A stretch of DNA of 6,296 nt, taken from Acidobacteriota bacterium (lineage in GTDB: Bacteria > Acidobacteriota > Terriglobia > Bryobacterales > Bryobacteraceae). Positions within the stretch are counted from its first letter, which is position 1, and each line of letters starts with the position of its first letter. Both the position numbers and the translations under genes were made by a program. The stretch spans positions 1 through 6,296 of the forward strand of contig JAJYKC010000158.1 in the NCBI GenBank assembly GCA_021788955.1. The letters run 5' to 3'. Below are positions 1 to 5,301 of this stretch, piece by piece. The notes below the pieces were generated by a model. It did no database searches, was not told the origin of the DNA, and worked only from the letters and a program-made list of their open reading frames with translations.

Positions 1-437
1 CCGCCGGCCATGTTGTGGGTGTTTTCGATGACGATGCATCCGGTACCGGCGCAGTTGGGGCCGTTGGGACGGAGGTGGTCCTGGATGGCGGACCAGCGCA
101 GGATGCCGTCTTCGGCGCGGATGGGGCGGGCGAGGCATCCGGCGAACCAGGCCATCATGGCGAGTTCCCAGTCCATCACGTGGGCGCGGGCTTCGCAGAT
201 GACTTCCTGGCCATGATGGGTGTTCACCTTGATGCCCATGGTGTTGCCCATGGTGCCGGTGGGCACGAAGACAGCGGCTTCTTTGCCGAGGATTTCGGCG
301 GCGCGGAGTTCGAGGCAGTTGACGGTCGGGTCTTCGCGATATACGTCGTCTCCGACTTCGGCCTCCATCATGGCGCGGCGCATTTCGGGCGAGGGCCGCG
401 TGACGGTGTCGCTGCGGAGATCGATCAGAGTTGACAT
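1..437 (-). CDS. ltaE: Low-specificity threonine aldolase, N-terminal 145 residues (runs off the left edge)
   Basis: PLP-dependent fold-type I enzyme of the cytoplasm that cleaves L-threonine or L-allo-threonine to glycine and acetaldehyde. The visible part starts [19 protein letters not shown], the classic aldolase N-terminus, followed by [15 protein letters not shown] (residues 29-43), the phosphate-binding PTGTMGN loop (59-65), a His at 86 that should stack on the PLP ring, and [10 protein letters not shown] at the edge. The PLP lysine lies outside the window. The ATG at 435-437 has AGGAG 11 bases upstream (449-453), inside the end of hemW, whose stop overlaps this gene by 13 bases; it is therefore the third gene of the cyaY-hemW operon. 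One oddity is that the segment after His86 reads [12 protein letters not shown], where many family members have a Glu-Ala-Gly-Gly stretch. The family is clear. Substrate stereo-preference cannot be read from this fragment. Confidence 0.93.
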   Translation of the reverse strand, partial: MSTLIDLRSDTVTRPSPEMRRAMMEAEVGDDVYREDPTVNCLELRAAEILGKEAAVFVPTGTMGNTMGIKVNTHHGQEVICEARAHVMDWELAMMAWFAGCLARPIRAEDGILRWSAIQDHLRPNGPNCAGTGCIVIENTHNMAG

Positions 438-1531
438 GGTTGGAGAAACTCCTGAAACACTTCGTTAGAAAGTAAGACGCCGCGGTTGGTGAGGCGGAGC
501 GCGCCGTCGCGTTCTTCGAGCAGGCCTTCGGCGAGAAAGCGGTGCAGCGGCGCCGAGTATCTTTCGCGTTCGTCGGGCGTGGGACGGATGCCGGAGGCCA
601 GGCGCAGGCTGACGAAGAATTTCTCTTCGCTCAAGTGAGCGGGCTCCGGGGCGGTGCGTGAGAAAAGGCCGGCCTCGATGAGGCGGACATATTCGGCCGC
701 ATCTTCCACGTTGGCCCAGCGGGAGATGCCGTCGAAGGAATGGGCGTCGGCGCCGAAGCCCAGGTAAGGGGCGAGTTGCCAGTATTTCAGGTTATGAAGC
801 GAGGCGAAGCCGGGGCGGGCGAAGTTGGAGATTTCGTAGCGCTCGATGCCTTCGGCGTGAAGGAAGGCGACGGCGGTTTCGTAGAAGTCCGTGATGGCGG
901 AGTCGGAGGGAACGTCCGGCGCGCCGTAGCGTTCGCCGTTGAACAGGACTTCGCGGCCGAGGCGGCTGTCTTCATCAATTTCGAGCATGTAGATGGAAAC
1001 GTGGGGCGCGGCGAGGCGGGCGGTGTGTTCGAGCGAGGCGCGCCAGGAAGAGGCGGTCTGGCCGGGGAGCCCGGCGATGAGGTCGATGTTGAAGTTTTCG
1101 ATGCCGGCGCGGCGGAGGGCGGCGACATCTTCGGCGACGTTTTCGCCGGTGTGGCGGCGGCCGGAGCGGCGGGATTCGCTTTCGACGAAGGACTGGACGC
1201 CGAGGCTGACGCGGTTGATGCCGGCTTCGCGCCAGAGGGCGGCGTGCGAGTGGGGGAATGTGGCGGGAGCGGCTTCGAGAGTGGCTTCCAGATACGGCCG
1301 GCCGGGAACGGCGGCCAGTAGCGGCGCGAGCGAGCCGGGGTCGAGTCGGCTCGGCGTGCCGCCGCCGAAATAAACGGTTTCGGGCGTCCACGGCCACACA
1401 GTCGCGCGAAGTTCGCGGACGAGGGCGTCGACATAGGGCCCTTCCAGATCGCGAGGCAGGACGCCGGAAGCGAAGTTACAGTAAGTGCATTTTTGCGCGC
1501 AGAAAGGATAGGCGATGTAGACGCCGGGCAT
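425..1531 (-). CDS. hemW: HemW-type radical SAM heme chaperone (HemN-like), 368 aa
   Basis: Cytoplasmic radical SAM protein of the HemN/HemW family. HemW proteins bind heme and are thought to deliver it to target proteins, and many are misannotated as oxygen-independent coproporphyrinogen III oxidase. The cluster motif [10 protein letters not shown] (C11, C15, C18) sits at the very N-terminus, with GGGTPS (56-61) for SAM binding, [10 protein letters not shown] (106-115), LIAGLPGQT (151-159) and the HNLKYW motif (246-251) followed by [11 protein letters not shown] (256-266). The HNxxYW motif, the length near 370 residues and the lack of an N-terminal extension ahead of the cysteines favour HemW over true HemN. 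The C-terminal half ends with the winged-helix-like stretch and FQEFL. The ATG overlaps the cyaY stop by one base (TAATG), there is no good Shine-Dalgarno, and translation is probably coupled to cyaY. Confidence 0.93.
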   Translation of the reverse strand: MPGVYIAYPFCAQKCTYCNFASGVLPRDLEGPYVDALVRELRATVWPWTPETVYFGGGTPSRLDPGSLAPLLAAVPGRPYLEATLEAAPATFPHSHAALWREAGINRVSLGVQSFVESESRRSGRRHTGENVAEDVAALRRAGIENFNIDLIAGLPGQTASSWRASLEHTARLAAPHVSIYMLEIDEDSRLGREVLFNGERYGAPDVPSDSAITDFYETAVAFLHAEGIERYEISNFARPGFASLHNLKYWQLAPYLGFGADAHSFDGISRWANVEDAAEYVRLIEAGLFSRTAPEPAHLSEEKFFVSLRLASGIRPTPDERERYSAPLHRFLAEGLLEERDGALRLTNRGVLLSNEVFQEFLQPCQL

Positions 1532-1857
1532 TACAACTCGATGGCTACTCCAAGCTGGCGGGAGATAGCCGCGGCGATCACTTGGTCGAGCGTTTCCCCG
1601 GTTTCAGGCAGAGTGAACGCGGCGCGGGCGGCATCCCAGGAGAACTTGAAACTTTTCGATTGCGCCGACAGCCAGATCTGCTGGACGGGCGAGTTCGGAC
1701 TTACAACGAACTTGGCCGGCGGATCTTCGAACTCAATCGTGAGGGCGCCTGCGTTAAAATCAGGTTCGAAGTCCGCGTTTTCCGAAGCTTCGGTGAGGCG
1801 GCGGTGGAGCGCTTCGAGCGCCGCGCCGGCTTGCCGTTGGAACTCCTGGTCGTCCAT
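1531..1857 (-). CDS. cyaY: CyaY, bacterial frataxin, 108 aa
   Basis: Small cytoplasmic iron-binding protein of the frataxin family, which modulates the cysteine desulfurase/scaffold complex during Fe-S cluster assembly. From the ATG at 1855-1857 the protein begins MDDQEFQRQAGAALEALHRR, matching the start of E. coli CyaY (MNDSEFHRLAD) in both sequence and length (about 106 residues). The core beta-sheet signature follows: GALTIEFEDPPAKFVVSPN (37-55), then PVQQIWLSAQSKSFKF (57-72), with the conserved Gln-x-Trp-Leu of frataxins at 60-63. The final helix is ETLDQVIAAAISRQLG. The open frame extends to an ATG at 1978-1980, but those extra residues have no family counterpart and run into the bshC leader. 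An in-frame ATG at 1867-1869 (MKKT) is possible. The likely ribosome site is the weak GAAG just before MDDQ. First gene of the cyaY-hemW-aldolase operon. Confidence 0.88.
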   Translation of the reverse strand: MDDQEFQRQAGAALEALHRRLTEASENADFEPDFNAGALTIEFEDPPAKFVVSPNSPVQQIWLSAQSKSFKFSWDAARAAFTLPETGETLDQVIAAAISRQLGVAIEL

Positions 1858-1982
1858 GGTTTTCTTCATTTTGTCAGATTGGGCCGGAGGAATTGTTCGG
1901 AACTTTGGACGGGTTTCGTTCATCGATTGAAAGGGCGTGTGCGCGGTTGCGGCGCCCGGAGAGAACCGCACAACGGCCATTC
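1858..1982. promoter_or_regulatory. Divergent intergenic region between cyaY and bshC
   Basis: These 125 bases separate the starts of the leftward cyaY operon and rightward bshC, so both promoters should lie here or slightly inside the opposing gene. By eye there is no convincing -35/-10 pair in either direction. The best rightward candidate is TTGGAC at 1905-1910, with only a poor -10 (TGAAAG) at 17-base spacing. A GGAGG at 1886-1890 is followed by an in-frame TTG at 1893 only two bases later, too close for a start. I see no clear operator palindrome. Confidence 0.4.
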
Positions 1983-3560
1983 ATGGAAACGCAATGTCTC
2001 CAATACACCGAAATTCCCGGCACATCGCGGCTGTTCGCCGACTATCAGTATCATTTCGATCGGGTTAGCCGGTTCTATGCGTTCAACCCACACGATTTCG
2101 AATCGTACAAGCGGGCGGCGGAAGGGATGGATTTTCCCGAGGCGCGGCGGGCGGCGCTGGTAGAGGCGCTGCGGAAGACGAACGCGGGTTCGCCGCTGCT
2201 GGAGGAGTTGGCGAAGCCGGGGACAGTAGCGGTTGTGACCGGCCAGCAGTTGGGTCTGTACACGGGGCCGGCCTACACGGTTTACAAGGCGCTGACGGTA
2301 GTGAAGCTCGCGGAAGCGCTGCGCGAGGCGGGGGTGCGGGCGGTGCCGGTGTTTTGGGCGCCGGCGGAGGACCACGATTTCGCCGAGGTCGACCACTGCC
2401 ATGTATTCGGCGGCGGGTACGGGCCCGTGAGTCTGCGGATGGAGGCCGAGGGCGGGCCGCGGCAGATGACGGGAACTCGCGTTGTCCGGCGGGTTCCGGA
2501 TGACGAATTGGCCCGGGCGATCGGGCGGATGCCGTTTGGCGAGGAAGCACGGGAGATGGCGCGGCGGGCGTACCGGCCGGGCGTGACGCTGATGGCGGCG
2601 TTCCGCGCGATGCTCGCCGAGATGCTGCGTCCGTATGACTTGCTGTATGTGAATCCGCTTGAGGAAGGAATCCGGGAGCTCGCGGCTCCGTTCTTGCGGG
2701 CGGCCGTGGGGGCGGCGCCGGGGCTGAACGCGAAGCTGCGGGAACGGGCGCGGGAGCTGGAAGCGGCGGGATATCACGCGCAGGTGTTGATCGAGCCCGA
2801 GACGTCGTTATTTTTCCGGATCGAAGGGAACAACCGGCACACGCTGCGCGTGCGGGACGGGCGTTACACCGCGGGCGAGAAGCAATATGGGACGGACGAG
2901 TTAGCCGCGGAGGCGGAGAAGCTGTCGCCGAACGCGGTGCTGCGGCCGGTGATGCAGGATTACTTACTGCCGACGATTGCCTATGCGGGCGGTCCGGCGG
3001 AGATGGCTTACTTCGCGCAGGCGGAGGTGATTTACCGCGAGTTACTCGGCCGGATGCCGGTGGCTGTGCCACGGGCTTCGTTTACGTTTGTGCCGGCGGC
3101 GGATGCGGAGCGTATGGAGAAGTTCGGGCTGAGCGTGCCGGGTTTGCTTCGGCCGGAAGCGGAGGTGCGGGAGGCGGCCGCGCGGACGCTTGTGCCGGCG
3201 GGGTTAAGGGATGAGTATGCGGTGGCGCGGCGGCGGCAAGGGGAGCTGATCGCGAAGCTCGAGGCGGCAACGCTCGGGCTGGATCCGACGCTAGTGAAAG
3301 CCATGCGTCGCAGCGGGGCGAAGATGAGTTACCAGCTCGAAAAGATGGAGAAGAAGGTGGCGAGGGAGGCTCTGCGGCGGGCGGAACGGGCCGGGGCGGG
3401 GGTGAGTAAGTTGGTGAAGTTAGTTTATCCCGAGCGGCACTTACAGGAGCGGTATTACTCGTTCCTGCCGTTTTACGCGGAGCATGGTCCGGAGTTAGTG
3501 CATAAGATGGCGGAGGCGGTGCATTTGGGTTGTCCGGATCATCGGGTGGTGGTGGGGTAG
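1983..3560 (+). CDS. bshC: BshC, putative cysteine-adding enzyme of bacillithiol synthesis, 525 aa
   Basis: Cytoplasmic enzyme of the BshC (YllA) family, assigned the last step of bacillithiol synthesis: joining cysteine to glucosaminyl-malate. Family blocks in order: EIPGTSRLFADYQYHFDRV (10-28), VVTGQQLGLYTGPAYTVYK (84-102, Rossmann-like nucleotide-fold entry), PVFWAPAEDHDFAEVDH (122-138), RPVMQDYLLPTIAYAGGPAE (321-340), a charged, probably coiled-coil segment around 410-470 with MSYQLEKMEKKV, and HLQERYYSFLPFYAEHG near the C-terminus. Length is near the usual 540. I chose the ATG at 1983 because the family starts just before the TSRL block. An upstream in-frame TTG (1893) would add 30 unmatched residues. 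The nearest purine-rich site (GGAGAG, 1958-1963) is 19 bases away, so initiation may be weak or leaderless. It is divergent from cyaY and convergent with the propeller-like gene, the stops being five bases apart. The last codons recur as a remnant near 5263. Confidence 0.94.
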   Translation: METQCLQYTEIPGTSRLFADYQYHFDRVSRFYAFNPHDFESYKRAAEGMDFPEARRAALVEALRKTNAGSPLLEELAKPGTVAVVTGQQLGLYTGPAYTVYKALTVVKLAEALREAGVRAVPVFWAPAEDHDFAEVDHCHVFGGGYGPVSLRMEAEGGPRQMTGTRVVRRVPDDELARAIGRMPFGEEAREMARRAYRPGVTLMAAFRAMLAEMLRPYDLLYVNPLEEGIRELAAPFLRAAVGAAPGLNAKLRERARELEAAGYHAQVLIEPETSLFFRIEGNNRHTLRVRDGRYTAGEKQYGTDELAAEAEKLSPNAVLRPVMQDYLLPTIAYAGGPAEMAYFAQAEVIYRELLGRMPVAVPRASFTFVPAADAERMEKFGLSVPGLLRPEAEVREAAARTLVPAGLRDEYAVARRRQGELIAKLEAATLGLDPTLVKAMRRSGAKMSYQLEKMEKKVAREALRRAERAGAGVSKLVKLVYPERHLQERYYSFLPFYAEHGPELVHKMAEAVHLGCPDHRVVVG

Positions 3561-4480
3561 AGAGGTTACTTTTCCGCGAGCCAGTTTAGGTTACTCCAGG
3601 TAGTAGTGGTGATGAGAGTGTTCCCGCTGCATCCATAGAGGTAGGTGAAGGGCCGCGTGGCTCCTTGGTGCCACGTGCCGGTGGCGCGGTCAAAGGAGGC
3701 GAGGGCGGACTGCTGGGGACCGGGCGATTTCGGGTCCGGTCTTACTCTGAGCGACATCCAGAGAGTCTCATCGCCGCAGAGCGCCCCTCCGTTCAAGTCT
3801 GAGTATGAAAAGGTGAACGGGTAGCTGGCGAGCAGCTTTCCGTCGAGGGAGAACTCCATGTATCGGTGCGCCATCGGGGCAACCCAGCCGACGCGGTCTT
3901 TCGATGTGACGAAGAAGGAAGTGTCAACGGGTGCATATGGGCCGGGAAAAGTGTTTCGCGGCACGGCGCCGCCCAGTTGCCTGCCCTGCGTGTCGAAGCG
4001 CTGGACGACGAAGTAGCTGGCGTTTCCCGCGTCGCTGCCCTCCTCGACGTCTTTATTGAGTCCTGCCGTCCAAATGGTTCCATCGGGGGCAAAGGTGATA
4101 GCGTACGCAAAATACGGCTCAGTGCGCACGACGCGCTGATTGGTTCCATCGGGAGAGACGATGGCGAGGAAGCCTCCGGCGCGGTCGCCGTCGCCATAGG
4201 CTTTCCCCGCGAAGGCCACGTAGCCTGAACTGCTCCTTGCGATCCTACGATGTAGGACGTCGAGTCCTTCCGCTCCTGGAACCTGCAGGTCGATCCGCTG
4301 AACCTCCGTTCCCGACGAATCGTAGATTCGTATGACAGGGGCGCCGGCTAATTCCCCCTCCAGCACCAGAAGCGCGCCTCCGCTCCACGTGCCGATTGAA
4401 TTGACCTTCGTCCCTATCTCAAGCGGCGGGTCTAGGGCGACCGAGCGCTGGATGGCCTGCGCCCGGGCGGTCGCGGGATA
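3526..4480 (-). repeat. Diverged segmental duplication, copy A (bshC 3' end plus propeller-like gene)
   Basis: This stretch aligns with copy B at about 5263-6200. It covers the last 35 bases of bshC, the five-base gap and nearly all of the propeller-like gene except its signal-peptide region. The junction is very clear around the shared GTTACTTTTC and AGGTTACTCCAGGT blocks. Copy A lies beside complete bshC, so it occupies the original location. The outer limit near 4480 is approximate because similarity fades in the signal peptides. Confidence 0.7.
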
Positions 4481-4549
4481 GACCGCGGCGCAGCAAGCGG
4501 TTGCGACGACCCAAAGCAGCGTTGTCGAGCGTCTCTTGCTTTCCTTCAT
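3566..4549 (-). CDS. Exported beta-propeller-like protein of unknown function, intact copy, 327 aa
   Basis: I do not recognise a named family. The N-terminus is a Sec signal peptide: basic MKESKRRS, a hydrophobic stretch (LLWVVATACCAAVYP) and a likely cleavage site at ARA/QA (residues 30/31). The mature part has recurring short turns typical of beta-propeller blades: IRIYDSSGTEVQ (73-84), LAIVSPDGTNQR (128-139), ITFAPDGTIWTAG (151-163), VQRFDTQGRQL (182-192), MEFSLDGKLLASY (231-243) and ASFDRATGTW (284-293). This spacing suggests about six blades, an inference. Only two cysteines remain after export (C258 and C307), both kept in the second copy, so a disulfide is plausible. The start is set by GGAGGAG (4558-4564) eight bases upstream. 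The ATG overlaps the stop of the Cys-rich gene (ATGA), implying coupled translation and perhaps joint function outside the cytoplasm. No catalytic motif is evident. It could be a binding or scaffold protein. Confidence 0.8.
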   Translation of the reverse strand: MKESKRRSTTLLWVVATACCAAVYPATARAQAIQRSVALDPPLEIGTKVNSIGTWSGGALLVLEGELAGAPVIRIYDSSGTEVQRIDLQVPGAEGLDVLHRRIARSSSGYVAFAGKAYGDGDRAGGFLAIVSPDGTNQRVVRTEPYFAYAITFAPDGTIWTAGLNKDVEEGSDAGNASYFVVQRFDTQGRQLGGAVPRNTFPGPYAPVDTSFFVTSKDRVGWVAPMAHRYMEFSLDGKLLASYPFTFSYSDLNGGALCGDETLWMSLRVRPDPKSPGPQQSALASFDRATGTWHQGATRPFTYLYGCSGNTLITTTTWSNLNWLAEK

Positions 4550-5094
4550 TTGGTTCGCTCCTCCAGGGTCGGGCGTGATCCGCCGTTATAACACAGCGGA
4601 TATCCTGTGCCGCAACAGCCGTTGCAACCATAACAGTAAACACAGCAATAGAAGCCATTGTAGTAAGCGCTCCCACCGCTCTCGGAGCTGTCTACGTAGC
4701 CCCCGCTGCAAGGCGCGCCGGTCGAGCAATCTTGTTCAAAGTATTGAAAGTATGCGCCGGTGCAGTTACCCTGCTGGGCGTGGACCGTGGTCACGCCCAA
4801 CGCGCGGTCGAGCCAAGACGTTGCCGAGCCGCGGCCCGAGCTTGGGGCGCACTTCGTAGCCGGGTGCCGGCGGGCGAGCATCTCTTTAAACGAGAGCCGG
4901 GGATCCGACCGCAGGCCGGAGAAAAAATCTCTCAGCGGCGGGTGGCCTGGGTTGAGGATGGCAACCGTGGCTGGCCTGACTTCCGGCCGGGGTAACGAGT
5001 GCCGATTACCGACGGCACTCTGGGACATCAACATACCTGTGAGGGCGAGAACTATCAGCCCCCCCCGAGGTACCCTCGACGCCGTAATGGCCAT
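4546..5094 (-). CDS. Exported Cys/Tyr/Gly-rich protein of unknown function, 182 aa
   Basis: Not recognisable as a named family. Start chosen at the ATG 5092-5094, which has a near-perfect AGGAGG seven bases upstream; a longer frame to 5124 lacks this support. Residues 1-29 look like a Sec signal peptide with hydrophobic core LIVLALTGMLM and a possible cleavage after SAVG. A Pro/Arg-containing linker follows (about 31-105), including one Cys (C82). The sequence TTVHAQQ (102-108) resembles a second signal-type cleavage site. The C-terminal domain, about 108-175, is striking: cysteines at 111, 123, 129, 150, 151, 154, 157, 160, 161 and 168, with a core CCVYCYGCNGCC and many Tyr, Gly and Ser residues. 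Such a domain could form several disulfides, bind metal, or be a released peptide; these are inferences. Its stop overlaps the propeller-like gene start (ATGA), so the two form one transcription and translation unit. Confidence 0.75.
   Translation of the reverse strand: MAITASRVPRGGLIVLALTGMLMSQSAVGNRHSLPRPEVRPATVAILNPGHPPLRDFFSGLRSDPRLSFKEMLARRHPATKCAPSSGRGSATSWLDRALGVTTVHAQQGNCTGAYFQYFEQDCSTGAPCSGGYVDSSESGGSAYYNGFYCCVYCYGCNGCCGTGYPLCYNGGSRPTLEERTK
5059..5066. repeat. Homopolymer of eight G (minus strand) in the signal-peptide coding region
   Basis: On the coding strand eight G residues in a row encode the end of PRGG (residues 9-12), just before the hydrophobic core of the Cys-rich protein's signal peptide. 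A gain or loss of one base here would abolish the protein. Such tracts can slip, but one tract of this length in a GC-rich genome may be chance. Confidence 0.9.
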
Positions 5095-5101
5095 CTCCGT
5101 C

Positions 5102-5107
5102 CCTCCT
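5102..5107 (-). promoter_or_regulatory. Strong ribosome binding site for the Cys-rich gene
   Basis: The coding strand reads AGGAGG followed by seven bases (GACGGAG) and ATG. This is the best Shine-Dalgarno in the window and fixes the start at 5094 rather than at the upstream in-frame ATG at 5124. Confidence 0.85.
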
Positions 5108-5114
5108 AAGGAAA

Positions 5115-5143
5115 GCATTAGCACGGTCGCGCAAGTGTGTCAA
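5115..5143 (-). promoter_or_regulatory. Candidate promoter of the Cys-rich/propeller-like operon
   Basis: On the minus strand a perfect TTGACA (5138-5143) is followed, after 17 bases, by TAATGC (5115-5120), preceded by TG one base away (TGC-TAATGC), as in an extended -10. The -35 is consensus and the spacing ideal, but the -10 is poor. The predicted transcript start, near 5108, would leave a leader of only about 14 bases with the Shine-Dalgarno at its very 5' end. Confidence 0.45.
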
Positions 5144-5262
5144 GCAGGAATTTGCAGGGATTTGGTACTGTCGCCCCCCACTGAATGTGTCAGGCCAGGC
5201 CGTCGCCGGGGATCTAATGACGGCTACGCGTGCGGCCCCGATGGCCGATGAACGCTGCCCCG

Positions 5263-5300
5263 TGGATTGTCCGGATCGTCGAGTGGCAGTGGAACAGGAA
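5263..5300 (+). pseudogene. Remnant of the bshC 3' end
   Basis: About 38 bases match the end of bshC (3526-3564) at roughly 29 of 39 aligned positions, including TTGTCCGGATC without mismatch. In the bshC frame it reads DCPDRRVAVEQE, against GCPDHRVVVG-stop in the true gene, so the stop codon has been lost to substitution. It lies immediately next to the 3' end of the second propeller-like copy, in the same relation as in the intact locus. The most economical reading is that it travelled with that gene in a duplication. Confidence 0.6.
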
Positions 5301-5301
5301 G

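Noticed and set aside
740..1321. Open frame on the plus strand across hemW
   Set aside because: It is antisense to clear HemW coding with Gly/Val/Ala-rich shadow composition, typical of high-GC DNA. The plus-strand frame 1258-2163 and minus-strand frames across bshC are rejected for the same reason.
1905..1933. Rightward promoter for bshC (TTGGAC with TGAAAG)
   Set aside because: The -10 match is too weak to list as a separate feature; it is mentioned only within the divergent gap.
1531..1980. Longer cyaY reading frame starting at 1980 (149 residues)
   Set aside because: The first 41 residues have no counterpart in frataxins. The MDDQEF start matches E. coli CyaY in sequence and length, and the long start would abut the bshC ATG.
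1893..1982. 30-residue N-terminal extension of bshC from a TTG at 1893
   Set aside because: The GGAGG is only two bases from the TTG, the extra residues are Arg-rich without family match, and BshC proteins begin just before the TSRL block.
5233..5247. Hairpin CGGCC/GGCCG as a terminator after the second propeller-like gene
   Set aside because: The stem is only five pairs and no T-tract follows on either strand.
4760..5251. Plus-strand open frame opposite the Cys-rich gene
   Set aside because: No ribosome site, no recognisable motif, and the opposite strand has a signal peptide, strong Shine-Dalgarno and coupled downstream gene.
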